A stretch of DNA of 64,000 bases from Mycolicibacter acidiphilus (GCF_018455725.1 NZ_JAHCLR010000021.1:35033-99032), one strand, 5' to 3'. Numbered from the stretch's first letter, positions 31,342 to 40,594 are shown. A program made the numbers and translations. The notes: generated by a model from the letters alone, not told the origin.

Positions 31342-32022
31342 CTAGCCGGCCAGCGTCGCGACCCAGTCCGGTGCGAAGGCGGCGGCGCTCATCGCGGCGA
31401 AGTCGGCGACCGGCAGCGCACCGCTGCCCGCGGGCAGCATCGCCCGCACCGGTGCCAGCCGGGCCAGCGCCGTCCGATTCGACGTCTCCGCGGCGTCGGG
31501 CCGTTCCGGCCAGCTGCCGATCACCAGCCCGGCGCACGGGATCCCCTGCCCGGCAAGCGATTCGACAGTCAGAGCGGTGTGGTTGAGGGTGCCCAACCCG
31601 GCGGCGACCACCACCAGCACGGCCGCACCGCACTCGGCGGCCAGATCCCGCAGGGTGGTGCCGTCGGCGGTGAGTTCGACCAGCAGCCCGCCGGCGCCCT
31701 CAACCAGCGTCAGGCGGCCGGGGCGGTCGACGGCGTCGATCAGGGTCAGCAAATCCCGGCGGGTCGGCAGCGTCGCGCCGGCATCTTCTGCCGCGGCCAC
31801 CGGGGCCAGCGGCTGCGGGTAGCGGGCCAGCCCGACCAGTTCGGTGACACCGGTGAGCCGACCGATCTCGGCCAGGTCGTCGTCGCCGTCGATTGTGCCG
31901 GTCTGCACCGGTTTGCAGACCGCGACGTCCAGGCCGGCCTGCCGGGCGGCGGACGCCAGCGCCGCAGTGGCGATCGTCTTGCCGACGCCGGTGCCGGTGC
32001 CGGTGACGATCAGCGCGGTCAC
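31342..32022 (-). CDS. bioD: Dethiobiotin synthetase
   Basis: A 226-residue ATP-dependent carboxylase that closes the ureido ring of dethiobiotin. The Walker-type loop is [18 protein letters not shown] at the N-terminus. CKPVQTG and [12 protein letters not shown] supply the substrate and metal contacts known for BioD. The GTG at 32022 overlaps the bioF TGA by 4 bases. Confidence 0.96.
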   Translation of the reverse strand: MTALIVTGTGTGVGKTIATAALASAARQAGLDVAVCKPVQTGTIDGDDDLAEIGRLTGVTELVGLARYPQPLAPVAAAEDAGATLPTRRDLLTLIDAVDRPGRLTLVEGAGGLLVELTADGTTLRDLAAECGAAVLVVVAAGLGTLNHTALTVESLAGQGIPCAGLVIGSWPERPDAAETSNRTALARLAPVRAMLPAGSGALPVADFAAMSAAAFAPDWVATLAG

Positions 32023-33344
32023 GTCCGCGCCGCCGACAGCACGCCGGCCAGCACCCGCCCGGCCATGTCGAGTTCGTCGCGGGTCAGCGACGCGCGGGCG
32101 GTCAGCCGGAGCCGCGACGTGCCGACCGGCACCGTCGGCGGCCGAAAGCAGCCGACCCGGACACCCGCGTCCAGGCAGGCGGCAGCGGCGGCCACCGCCA
32201 CCTCGGGGTCCCCGAGGATCACCGATATCACCGCTGATTCCGGCGGTTTAGCGAGGCTCGACGAAGGAGAGGCGAAGCTGGAACCGCCGCATTGACCCAG
32301 CGGTTTAGCGAGGCTCGACGAAGGAGAGGCGAAGCTGGAACCGCCGCATTGGCCCGGCGGTTTAGCGAGGCTCGACGAAGGAGAGGCGAAGCTGGAACCG
32401 CCGCATTGACCCAGCGGCTCACACACCCCGCAGGCCTCGGCCAGGACGCGCGCGTTGTCCAGCACCGCCGCCGGCAGCGCCGGTTGCGCCACCAGCACCC
32501 GCAGCGCCGCCAACGCAGCGCCGACCGCGGCCGGGGCCAGCCCGGTGTCGAAGATGAAGGTCCGGGCGGCGTCGATCAGGTGATCGCGCACGGCGGCCGG
32601 GCCGAGCACCGCACCGCCCTGGCTGCCCAGCGCCTTGGACATGGTGGTGGTCAGGACGATGTCGGGGGCACCGGCCAGGCCGACCTCGTGCACCAGGCCC
32701 TGTCCCCCGGCGCCGCGCACCCCCAGACCGTGCGCTTCGTCGACGATCAGCAGCGCCCCGTGCCGCCGGCACACCGCGTGCAGTTCCCGCAGCGGCGCGC
32801 GGGTTCCATCGGCGGAGAACACCGACTCGGTGACCACGACCGCACGCCGTTCGGTGCGGGCGGCGAGCGCTGCGGCGACCGCGTCCACGTCGCGGTGCGG
32901 GGTCACCACCACCCGTGCCCGCGACAACCGGCAGGCGTCGACCAGGGAGGCGTGCGAGTAGCGGTCGGAGACCAGCAGCGCGTCTGGTCCGGACAGGCTG
33001 ACCACCGCGCCGATGTTCGCGGCGTATCCCGACGAGAACACCAGGCCGGCCTCGGCGCCGACGAAGGCGGCCAACTCCCGCTCGAATTGCTGGTGCAGGT
33101 CGGTGTCACCGGTGACCAGCCGCGACCCGGTGGCACCGGCACCCCAGGTCCGCAGCGCCGCCACCGCCCCGTCGACGACGGCCGGATGCGTCGACAGGCC
33201 CAGGTAGTCGTTGGAGGCGAGGTCGAGCAGGTCGCTGCTCGGCGGCCGCGGCCGCAGCGCACGGCGCAGCCCGGCTGCGCGGCGCTGCCGCTCCACGTCG
33301 GCCAGCCAGCTCAGCGCACCGGTCCCGTTCTCTGCACCCATCAT
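32019..33344 (-). CDS. bioF: 8-amino-7-oxononanoate synthase with internal triplicated repeat
   Basis: A PLP enzyme that condenses pimeloyl thioester with alanine to give KAPA. Signatures include [39 protein letters not shown], the His in [20 protein letters not shown] and [13 protein letters not shown] with the PLP Lys. The frame encodes 441 residues, about 55 more than M. tuberculosis BioF1. The excess is a run of three 19-residue repeats ([18 protein letters not shown] plus one residue) between CGVCEP and [12 protein letters not shown], in the C-terminal small domain. Flanking sequence is normal and the frame is kept, so the enzyme could still be active. The ATG at 33344 (or adjacent 33341) follows the bioA stop by 11 bases. 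Confidence 0.93.
   Translation of the reverse strand: MMGAENGTGALSWLADVERQRRAAGLRRALRPRPPSSDLLDLASNDYLGLSTHPAVVDGAVAALRTWGAGATGSRLVTGDTDLHQQFERELAAFVGAEAGLVFSSGYAANIGAVVSLSGPDALLVSDRYSHASLVDACRLSRARVVVTPHRDVDAVAAALAARTERRAVVVTESVFSADGTRAPLRELHAVCRRHGALLIVDEAHGLGVRGAGGQGLVHEVGLAGAPDIVLTTTMSKALGSQGGAVLGPAAVRDHLIDAARTFIFDTGLAPAAVGAALAALRVLVAQPALPAAVLDNARVLAEACGVCEPLGQCGGSSFASPSSSLAKPPGQCGGSSFASPSSSLAKPLGQCGGSSFASPSSSLAKPPESAVISVILGDPEVAVAAAAACLDAGVRVGCFRPPTVPVGTSRLRLTARASLTRDELDMAGRVLAGVLSAART
32244..32414 (-). repeat. Three tandem 57-bp repeats inside bioF
   Basis: Copies begin at 32244, 32301 and 32358. They are identical over the core and differ only at the junction: CATTGACCCAG in copies 1 and 3, CATTGGCCCGG in copy 2. 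On the coding strand each core starts with GGCGGTTCCAGC and ends with GCTAAACCGCC, forming imperfect terminal inverted repeats about 47 bases apart. The unit length is a multiple of three and has no stop in the bioF frame, giving a 19-residue peptide repeat. This looks like a small mobile or palindromic element captured in frame and then amplified. Confidence 0.95.
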
Positions 33345-33355
33345 CGGCTTGCAGC

Positions 33356-34666
33356 CTAAAGCGGCGACGGGTCCACACATGCGGCGACCTCGACCATCGC
33401 GGCGGCGATCTGAGCGGTTTCGGACGGCGTGCAGATCAGCGGCGGCATGGCGTAGATCAGGTTGCGGAACGGGCGCAGCCACACACCGCGGCGCAGCGCG
33501 GCCGGTGTGGCAACCGCCAGGTCCACCGGCTCATGGCATTCGATGACGCCGATCGCCCCGCACACCCGCACGTCGGCCACCCCGGGCAGCGCCCGGGCCG
33601 GCGCCAGTCCGGCGCTGAGTTCCCCGCTGATCCGGGCGACCGTCGTCCGCCAGTCCGAGGCCAGCAGCAGCTCGACGCTGGCCACCGACACCGCGCAGGC
33701 GAGTGGGTTGGCCATGAACGTCGGCCCGTGCATCAGGGCCCCGGCGGCGCCGGTGCTGATCGTCCGGGCGATCTCCGTGGTGCAGAGTGTGGCGGCCAGC
33801 GTGAGGTAGCCGCCGGTCAGCGCCTTGCCGACGCACATGATGTCCGGGCTGACCTGCGCGTGGTCGGCGGCGAACAGTTCACCGGTGCGGCCGAATCCGG
33901 TCGCGATCTCGTCGAAGATCAGCAGCACGCCGTGCCGCCGGGTGATGTCGCGCAGGTCGGTCAGGTAGCGCGGGTCGTGGAACCGCATCCCGCCGGCGCC
34001 CTGCACGACGGGTTCGACGATCACCGCGGCGATGTCGTCGGCGTGGGCAGCCAGCTGGGCCTCGAACGCCTCGCTGTAGGACGGGTCGTAGTCGTCGGGC
34101 ACCTGGGGTGCGAAGATCTGCTCGACCAGGGTGCCCCGCCAGAGCGTGTGCATGCCGCCGTCGGGGTCGCAGACGCTCATCGGGGCGAAGGTGTCGCCGT
34201 GGTAGCCGCCCCGCCAGGTCATCAGCCGCCGTTTGCCGGGCCGGTCGCGTCCCCGCCAGTACTGCAGCGCCATCTTGATCGCGACCTCCACCGACACCGA
34301 ACCGGAGTCGCTGAAGAAGACGGTCTGCAGGTCCGGCGGGGTGATCTCGACCAGCAGTTGGGCGAGCCGGGCGGCGGGTTCGTGGGTGAGGCCGCCGAAC
34401 ATGACGTGGTTCATCACCCCGAGCTGGGCGGTGATGGCCGCGTCGAGCACTGGGTGGCCGTGGCCGTGGATCGCGGTCCACCAGGAGCTCATCGCGTCCA
34501 GCACATCGACCGGGACATCGTCGACCAGCACCGTCAGCCAGGCGCCGTGCGCGGCCACCGCCACCACCGGGGCCTGCCCCGCGACGCCGATCGTGCTGTA
34601 GGGGTGCCACACGTGCGCGGCGTCGATGGCCCGGATCTGCTCGGGAGTCAGGGCGGACATGAGCAC
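33356..34666 (-). CDS. bioA: Adenosylmethionine-8-amino-7-oxononanoate aminotransferase
   Basis: A 436-residue PLP aminotransferase that uses SAM as amino donor to convert KAPA to DAPA. Conserved parts are HVWHPYSTIG, MSSWWTAIHGHGHPVLDAA, FSDSGSVSVEVAIKMALQYW, YHGDTFAPMSVCDP, IFDEIATGFGRTG, CVGKALTGGYLTLAATL with the PLP Lys, and MHGPTFMANPLACAV. Start is the GTG at 34666 or the ATG at 34660. First gene of bioA-bioF-bioD-RNA ligase-like. An imperfect repeat CCGAAC-N11-GTTCGG (34695-34717) lies upstream but does not match the BioQ site. Confidence 0.96.
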   Translation of the reverse strand: MLMSALTPEQIRAIDAAHVWHPYSTIGVAGQAPVVAVAAHGAWLTVLVDDVPVDVLDAMSSWWTAIHGHGHPVLDAAITAQLGVMNHVMFGGLTHEPAARLAQLLVEITPPDLQTVFFSDSGSVSVEVAIKMALQYWRGRDRPGKRRLMTWRGGYHGDTFAPMSVCDPDGGMHTLWRGTLVEQIFAPQVPDDYDPSYSEAFEAQLAAHADDIAAVIVEPVVQGAGGMRFHDPRYLTDLRDITRRHGVLLIFDEIATGFGRTGELFAADHAQVSPDIMCVGKALTGGYLTLAATLCTTEIARTISTGAAGALMHGPTFMANPLACAVSVASVELLLASDWRTTVARISGELSAGLAPARALPGVADVRVCGAIGVIECHEPVDLAVATPAALRRGVWLRPFRNLIYAMPPLICTPSETAQIAAAMVEVAACVDPSPL

Positions 34667-34836
34667 TGAGGGTAGGCGCAGACCCGGCCGGCGCCCGAAC
34701 AGCCCGTCACCGTTCGGTCACGGAACTCCTAATTTCTCCCCGGCGAGACCGGACCGCGACTAAACGCCACTAACCTCTGTGACAGAAGTGATTGAAGTGG
34801 CCGTTGAGTATCGACGGCCGGGAGGGGGAACCACCG

Positions 34837-35511
34837 ATGAAACGCATCTGCGCCACCGCGATCGCGCTGTCCGCGGCGCTGGCACCGGTCTGGGCCGCAG
34901 CCGGCCCGGCCACCGCCGATCCGCGCCCCGGGTCGACCGGCTACGGCCAGCCCATCGACACCGTGATCCAGCGCGCCCTCTCCCAGCGCGGTGTGCCCTA
35001 CGTCTACGGCGGCGGCAACATCGCCGGTCCGACCGCCGGAGCCCCCTCGCGGCCGACCCTGGCCCCCACCACCTTGGGCCCCACCCTGGGCACCGCAGCC
35101 ACCCTGCCCGGCCTGTCACCCGCACCGGCCGTCGGGGGACCGGCCATCGGGAGCCCGGCCCTGGGAAGTCCGGCCATCGGGAGCCCGGTCAGCGCTCCGG
35201 CCGGCATCCCGGGCCTCGGCCTGCCGCAGACCGTCGGATTCGACGCATCCGGGCTGATCCAGTACGCGTTCGCCGGCGCCGGGATCAAGATGCCGCGCAC
35301 CTCTGGTGAACAGTGCAGCGTCGGCCACAAGGTGGCTCCGGCGCAGGCCCGCCCGGGCGACCTGCTCTGCTACGGCCCCGGCGGCACCCAGAGCGTCGCG
35401 CTGTACCTGGGCAACAACCAGATGATCGAGGGCACCAACCCCGCGGTCACGGTCTCACCGGCCCGCACCAGCAACATGGTCCCCTACCTGACCCGCGTCA
35501 TCGGCCAGTAG
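34837..35511 (+). CDS. ripD: Secreted NlpC/P60-like protein with inactivated catalytic site (RipD)
   Basis: A 224-residue exported protein. The signal peptide is about residues 1-28 (MKRICATAIALSAALAPVWA, cleavage near ATA-DP). The NlpC/P60 fold is recognisable, but the catalytic Cys is Ala137 (GFDASGLIQYAF) and the catalytic His is Ser186 (TQSVALYLG). The same two losses mark M. tuberculosis RipD (Rv1566c), thought to bind rather than cut peptidoglycan. Between VPYVYGGGN (54-61) and the DASG motif lies a Pro/Gly/Ala-rich insertion of about 60-70 residues with GSPALGSPAIGSP repeats, where the family normally has a short loop. A GGAGGGGG ribosome site supports the ATG at 34837. Confidence 0.9.
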   Translation: MKRICATAIALSAALAPVWAAAGPATADPRPGSTGYGQPIDTVIQRALSQRGVPYVYGGGNIAGPTAGAPSRPTLAPTTLGPTLGTAATLPGLSPAPAVGGPAIGSPALGSPAIGSPVSAPAGIPGLGLPQTVGFDASGLIQYAFAGAGIKMPRTSGEQCSVGHKVAPAQARPGDLLCYGPGGTQSVALYLGNNQMIEGTNPAVTVSPARTSNMVPYLTRVIGQ

Positions 35512-35611
35512 GCGCAGCGGTCCGCAACGTGTGAGCGGGCGATCTCACAGCGCAGCTCACAGCGTTGGAATGCCGTTTAGACAGGCTGATTAGGTAGATT
35601 GTCGGGCGATC

Positions 35612-37801
35612 ATGGTTGCCCTGTCCCCGCCCCGGCCGGCGTCAGCGCCCGTTGCGGGGCCGGCGTCGACCACTGCGATGGGCACCCGCAAGGCCGGTTT
35701 CTACCGACACGACCTCGACGGGCTGCGCGGTGTCGCGATCGCGCTGGTCGCAATGTTCCACATCTGGTTCGGCCGGGTCTCCGGCGGGGTGGACGTGTTC
35801 CTGGCGCTGTCCGGCTTCTTCTTCGGCGGCAAACTGCTGCGGGTCGCACTGAACCCGCACTCGTCACTGTCGCCGGTGCCGGACCTGATCCGGCTGGTCC
35901 GCCGGTTGCTGCCGGCGCTGGTGGTGGTGCTGGCCGCGTGCGCGGTGCTGACGATCCTGGTTCAGCCGCAGACCCGCTGGGAGACCTTCGCCGACCAGAG
36001 CCTGGCCAGCCTGGGCTACTACCAGAACTGGGAGTTGGCCCGCACCGCGTCGGACTATCTGCGCGCCGGTGAGGCGGTCAGCCCGCTGCAGCACATCTGG
36101 TCGATGTCGGTGCAGGGCCAGTTCTTCGTGTCGTTCCTGGCGTTGATCTTCGGTTTCGCGTTCCTGTTCCGCCGGCTGCTCGGCCGCCGCCTGCGCAGCG
36201 CGTTCGTGCTGCTGCTCGCCGGGCTGACGGTGGCGTCGTTCGTGTACGCGATCATCGCCCATCAGGCCGACCAGTCGCAGGCCTACTACAACAGCTTCGC
36301 CCGTGCCTGGGAGCTGCTGATCGGTGCACTGGCCGGCGCCGCGGTCCCCTACATCCGGTGGCCGCAGTGGCTGCGCACCACGATCGCCATCGTCGCCCTC
36401 GCCGCGATCTTGAGCTGCGGCGCCCTGATCGAGGGCGTCAAGGAGTTCCCCGGCCCGTGGGCGCTGGTGCCGGTCGGCGCGACGGTGCTGTTCATCCTGA
36501 CCGGGGCCAACCGGCACGCCCACCCCAGCACCCGCGGGCAACTGCCCTGGCCGAACCGGCTGCTGGCCGCCGGACCGCTGGTCACGCTCGGCGCGATGGC
36601 CTACTCGCTGTACCTGTGGCACTGGCCGCTGCTGATCTTCTGGCTGTCCTACACCGGTCACCGGCACGCGTCGGTGCTCGAGGGCACGGTGATCCTGCTG
36701 GTCTCCGGCGTGCTGGCCTACCTGACCAGCAAGCTGATCGAGGAGCCGCTGCGCTCCCGCAAGGCGGCCGGCCTGGGCCCGACGCCGGTGCTGACCATTC
36801 CCTGGCGTACACCGTCGCCCGGCTGGTGGCGCCGGCCCACGCTGGCGCTGGGGTCGACGGTGGTGCTGCTGGGCGTTGCGCTGACGGCGACGTCGTTCAC
36901 CTGGCGCGAGCACGTCACCGTGCAGCAGGCCAACGGTAAGGCGCTGGTCGGACTCAACCCGCGGGACTACCCGGGGTCACGCGCGCTGACCGGCCACGTC
37001 CGGGTCGCCAAACTGCAGATGCGCCCGACCATCCTGGAGGCCAAGAAGGATCTGCCGTCCTCCACCCGTGATGGCTGCATCAGCAGCTTCAGCAACGGCG
37101 CCCTGCTCAAGTGCGACTACGGCGACACCGAGGCCACCCGCACCATCGCGCTGGCCGGCGGCTCGCACGCCGAGCACTGGCTGCCGGCCCTGGATCTGTT
37201 GGGTCGCGAGCACCACTTCAAGGTCGTCACCTACCTCAAGATGGGCTGCCCGCTGTCCACCGAGGAGGTCCCGCTGATCATGGGCAACAACGCCCCGTAT
37301 CCGCAGTGCCACACCTGGGTCGAGAAGACCATGGCGCAGCTCATCACCGACCACCCGGATTTCGTGTTCACCACCTCCACCCGGCCGTGGAACATCAAAC
37401 CCGGCGATGTCATGCCGGGCACCTACATCGGGATCTGGAAGAAGCTGTCCGAGAACAACATTCCGATTCTGGCCATGCGGGACACCCCGTGGCTGGTGCA
37501 CGACGACAACAGCCCGTTCGAACCGGCGGACTGCCTGGCGTCCGGCGGTGACGCGGTGTCCTGCGGGATCAAGCGCTCCGCGGTGCTCGCCGACCACAAC
37601 CCGACCCTCGATTTCGTGAAACAGTTCCCACTGCTCAAGCCGTTGGACATGTCCGATGCGGTGTGCGACGTCGACATCTGCCGGGCCATCGAGGGCAACG
37701 TGCTGGTCTACCATGACTCGCATCACCTGTCGGCGACCTACATGCGCACGATGGCCGGTGAGCTCAGCAAGCAGCTCGGCACCGCCACCGGCTGGTGGTG
37801 A
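35612..37801 (+). CDS. OatA-like membrane acyltransferase (acyltransferase-3 plus SGNH domain)
   Basis: A 729-residue two-domain protein, Rv1565c-like. Residues about 30-390 form the acyltransferase-3 membrane domain with ten or so helices: start RHDLDGLRGVAIALVAMFHI, catalytic-type His in the first helix, FLALSGFFFGG, and YSLYLWHWPLLIFW. After a linker, residues about 450-725 form an extracytoplasmic SGNH domain, with Ser in LAGGSHAEHW and Asp-His in YHDSHHLSATYM. Such proteins O-acylate cell-wall polymers or exported glycans; the acceptor is unknown. Its stop overlaps the treY start (GTGA). Confidence 0.9.
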   Translation: MVALSPPRPASAPVAGPASTTAMGTRKAGFYRHDLDGLRGVAIALVAMFHIWFGRVSGGVDVFLALSGFFFGGKLLRVALNPHSSLSPVPDLIRLVRRLLPALVVVLAACAVLTILVQPQTRWETFADQSLASLGYYQNWELARTASDYLRAGEAVSPLQHIWSMSVQGQFFVSFLALIFGFAFLFRRLLGRRLRSAFVLLLAGLTVASFVYAIIAHQADQSQAYYNSFARAWELLIGALAGAAVPYIRWPQWLRTTIAIVALAAILSCGALIEGVKEFPGPWALVPVGATVLFILTGANRHAHPSTRGQLPWPNRLLAAGPLVTLGAMAYSLYLWHWPLLIFWLSYTGHRHASVLEGTVILLVSGVLAYLTSKLIEEPLRSRKAAGLGPTPVLTIPWRTPSPGWWRRPTLALGSTVVLLGVALTATSFTWREHVTVQQANGKALVGLNPRDYPGSRALTGHVRVAKLQMRPTILEAKKDLPSSTRDGCISSFSNGALLKCDYGDTEATRTIALAGGSHAEHWLPALDLLGREHHFKVVTYLKMGCPLSTEEVPLIMGNNAPYPQCHTWVEKTMAQLITDHPDFVFTTSTRPWNIKPGDVMPGTYIGIWKKLSENNIPILAMRDTPWLVHDDNSPFEPADCLASGGDAVSCGIKRSAVLADHNPTLDFVKQFPLLKPLDMSDAVCDVDICRAIEGNVLVYHDSHHLSATYMRTMAGELSKQLGTATGWW

Positions 37802-40080
37802 ACCGGCCCGCGGTTTCATCCACCTACCGGCTGCAGCTGCGCAGCCCGGGCAGCGGCGCCGGTTTCACCTTCGCCGACGCCGAGAATCTGCTCGACTACC
37901 TCGACGCGCTCGGGGTGTCCCATCTGTACCTGTCGCCGATCCTGACCGCGGTGTCCGGGTCGGCGCACGGTTATGACGTCACCGACCCGACGACGCTGTC
38001 GGCGGAACTCGGTGGCGCACCGGGTTTCACAAGGCTGTCGGCTGCGGCACGGGCCCGCGGCATGGGGTTGATCGTCGACATCGTGCCCAACCACCTGGGT
38101 GTCGGCCGACCGGAGCAGAACCGGTGGTGGTGGGATGTGCTGCGGCACGGGCGATCATCAGACTACGCAGACTTCTTCGACATCGACTGGGAACTCGACG
38201 ACGGCCGGATCGTGCTGCCCGCGTTGAACTCCGGCACCGACCTGGCCGGCCTGACCGTGCACGACGACAGGCTGGTGCTGGGCGGGCTGATGCTGCCGAT
38301 CGCGCCGGGCACCGGGTCGGGCACCGCCGCGCAGGTACTGGACCGCCAGCACTACCGGCTGGTCGACTGGCGTTCCGGAGCCTGCGGCTACCGCCGGTTC
38401 ATGACGGTCGATTCGCTTGCCGCACTGCGGCAGGAGGACCGGGCCGTGTTCGACGCGACGCACGTCGAAGTGGCCCGCTGGTTCGCCGAAGGCCTGGTCG
38501 ACGGCATACGGATCGACCATCTCGACGGCCTGCCCGACCCGATCGGGTACCTGCGCTGGCTGCGCGAGTTGACCGGGTCCGACGCCTGGATCGTGGTGGA
38601 GAAACTGCTGGCCCCCGACGAGCCGCTGGAACCGACGCTGCCGGTGGCCGGCACCACCGGGTACGACGTGCTGCGCCTGCTGGACGGCGTGTTCGCCGAC
38701 CCTCGGGGCGAACCGGCGTTGACCGCACTGGCGGCCGCGGCCCCGGCCGTGCCGCTGGCCGAGCTGAGCCGACAGGTGCTGACCGGCCCGCTCGCAGCCG
38801 ACCTGCACCGGCTGCGACGACGGGTGGCCGCCGCGACCGGCGACGAGCCCCTCCTGCAGCAGGCACTGGTGGCGCTGATCAGCCGGATCGGTGTCTACCG
38901 CGACGACTATCCGATACTGGCACCGATCCGGGCCGCGGCGCTGGCCGAGATCGCCGCGGCCGCACCGGAGTTGGCGCCTGCACTGGCCCTGGTCGAGACT
39001 GCGGTGGGCACCGGGCGCGAGCTGGCGGCGCGGCTGGCTCAGGTGTGCGGGGCCACGCGCGCCGGCGCCGTCGAGGGGCGGCTGATGCACGGCGACGCCC
39101 GGCTGGTGTCGGTGAACGAACTCGGTTGCGATCCGACCCGATTCGCGGTGGACGCCACCGAGTTCCACACCCGGATGCGGGCGCGGGCCGCGCATCGGCC
39201 GCAGGCGATGTCGACGCTGTCCACCCACGACACCCAGCGCGGCGAGGATGTGCGGGCGCGCATCCGGGTGCTGTCGCAGGTGGCCGAGCGGTGGGCGGGC
39301 TGCGTGACCCGGTGGGAGGAGATGGTTCCCTCCCCCGATGCCGGCACCGGGTTGTTCCTGTGGCAGAACATCTTCGGGGTGTGGCCGGTCGACGGGGTGA
39401 TAACCGGCACGCTGCGCGAACGGCTGCACGCCTACACCACCAAGGCACTGCGGGAGGCCGGGCGGCACACCTGCTGGGCGGATCCGGCCGTCGACTTCGA
39501 GGATGCGGTGCACCGGTGGCTGGCGGGGGTGTTCGACGGCCCGGCAGCCGCCGAGTTGACCGCGTTGGCCGCCGAACTGGCGCCGCACGCCGAGAGCGAC
39601 GCACTGGGACAGAAGCTGCTGCTGCTCACCGCACCCGGTGTGCCCGATCTGTATCAGGGCACCGAACTGTGGGGGGACAGCCTCACCGATCCGGACAACC
39701 GCCGCCCGGTGGATTTCGCCGAGCGCCGGGCCGCGCTGAGCGCCCTGCGCCATCCGAAGATCCGGGTGGTGCACGCCGCGTTGCGGCTGCGGCGGGACCG
39801 CCCGGCGGCGTTCGGCGACGTCTACCGCCCGGTGCGCGCCACCGGGTCGTCCGCCGGCCACCTGCTGGCGTTCCGGCGTGGAGAGGACGTGCTGGTGGCG
39901 GTCACCCGGTTCACCGCCCGGCTGGGTGAGACCGGTTGGGGCGACACCGCTCTGGGGCTTCCCGACGGCCGGTGGACCGATCGGCTGACCGGTGCGGACT
40001 TCGCCGACTCCCCCGTCGCAGCCGCGCTCTTCGCTGAACTGCCGGTGGTGCTGCTGGAGCGCACCCCTGTGGATGAGTGA
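37798..40080 (+). CDS. treY: Maltooligosyl trehalose synthase
   Basis: A 760-residue GH13 enzyme that converts the reducing-end maltose unit of maltodextrins to a trehalose unit. Family landmarks are STYRLQL at the N-terminus, LYLSPILTAVSGSAHGYDVT, LIVDIVPNHLGV, the nucleophile Asp in DGIRIDHLDGL, the general acid Glu in WIVVEKLLAPDE, STHDTQRGEDVRAR and APGVPDLYQGTE. Length is normal. The GTG at 37798 overlaps the acyltransferase stop by 4 bases. In M. tuberculosis treY lies between treX and treZ; both neighbours are missing here, leaving treY fused into an envelope-gene operon. Confidence 0.96.
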   Translation: MNRPAVSSTYRLQLRSPGSGAGFTFADAENLLDYLDALGVSHLYLSPILTAVSGSAHGYDVTDPTTLSAELGGAPGFTRLSAAARARGMGLIVDIVPNHLGVGRPEQNRWWWDVLRHGRSSDYADFFDIDWELDDGRIVLPALNSGTDLAGLTVHDDRLVLGGLMLPIAPGTGSGTAAQVLDRQHYRLVDWRSGACGYRRFMTVDSLAALRQEDRAVFDATHVEVARWFAEGLVDGIRIDHLDGLPDPIGYLRWLRELTGSDAWIVVEKLLAPDEPLEPTLPVAGTTGYDVLRLLDGVFADPRGEPALTALAAAAPAVPLAELSRQVLTGPLAADLHRLRRRVAAATGDEPLLQQALVALISRIGVYRDDYPILAPIRAAALAEIAAAAPELAPALALVETAVGTGRELAARLAQVCGATRAGAVEGRLMHGDARLVSVNELGCDPTRFAVDATEFHTRMRARAAHRPQAMSTLSTHDTQRGEDVRARIRVLSQVAERWAGCVTRWEEMVPSPDAGTGLFLWQNIFGVWPVDGVITGTLRERLHAYTTKALREAGRHTCWADPAVDFEDAVHRWLAGVFDGPAAAELTALAAELAPHAESDALGQKLLLLTAPGVPDLYQGTELWGDSLTDPDNRRPVDFAERRAALSALRHPKIRVVHAALRLRRDRPAAFGDVYRPVRATGSSAGHLLAFRRGEDVLVAVTRFTARLGETGWGDTALGLPDGRWTDRLTGADFADSPVAAALFAELPVVLLERTPVDE

Positions 40081-40117
40081 CTGGCCGGATCGGCACCGTC
40101 CGCCGATGATGCGTCGC

Positions 40118-40552
40118 ATGACTCATCCCGAACCACCTCCGATCCCGCCGATCGAGACCGCCGAAGATCCGATCCACTCCCCAGCCGACCTGCAGGAGCG
40201 CTGGCGGGCGCTGATGGGGCCACTGGGCTTCGGTGAACGACTGCTGTGGCTCGGCTTCATCGGGCCGGATCACCGATTCGTGAAGATGCTGAGCCGGGTT
40301 CCGCTGAGACCGCGACCGCAGGCCCGGGTGCTGCACGAGTTGATGTCCGCCGTGCACAGGCTGCTCGACCGGGACGACCTCACCGGCAGCAGGGTCGCGC
40401 TGTTGCTGACCGGACCCGGCCGCGGCGGCGTCAGCCCGGCGGACCGCATCTGGTCAGCCCGACTGGTCGAGGCCGCCGCACGGTTCGACATACCACTGGA
40501 GCCGATCTTCGCGGCGAACGACGAAGTGCTGCTCCCGGTCGATGCCGCCTGA
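40118..40552 (+). CDS. Hypothetical protein downstream of treY
   Basis: A 144-residue soluble protein that I do not recognise. It has a proline-rich N-terminus (PEPPPIPPIETAEDP), a central basic helix region (LMGPLGFGERLLWLGFIGPD) and no membrane segment, signal peptide or cysteine. Codon use and GC match its neighbours and the frame is intact. It starts 37 bases after treY. In-frame ATGs at 40106 and 40109 are alternatives; no good ribosome site separates them. It sits where treZ would be expected. Confidence 0.6.
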   Translation: MTHPEPPPIPPIETAEDPIHSPADLQERWRALMGPLGFGERLLWLGFIGPDHRFVKMLSRVPLRPRPQARVLHELMSAVHRLLDRDDLTGSRVALLLTGPGRGGVSPADRIWSARLVEAAARFDIPLEPIFAANDEVLLPVDAA

Positions 40553-40562
40553 CCAGGAAGAA

Positions 40563-40591
40563 TTGACTGTGAAACTGTGATTCGGTGATAT
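40563..40591 (+). promoter_or_regulatory. Probable promoter of the vapBC-type pair
   Basis: TTGACT (40563-40568) and TGATAT (40586-40591) with 17-base spacing. The predicted transcript start falls near 40598-40601, just upstream of an in-frame GTG at 40601. This favours GTG 40601 over ATG 40595 as the antitoxin start. Confidence 0.4.
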
Positions 40592-40594
40592 TGT

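Noticed and set aside
32292-33359. Plus-strand frame across bioF and its repeats
   Set aside because: It only mirrors bioF; no family features, and bioF motifs on the other strand are complete.
34695-34717. CCGAAC-N11-GTTCGG upstream of bioA as a BioQ operator
   Set aside because: Spacing and sequence differ from the 13-base BioQ palindrome; kept only as a note under bioA.
34837-35511. Calling the NlpC/P60 protein an active endopeptidase
   Set aside because: Both the catalytic Cys and His positions are replaced (Ala137, Ser186).
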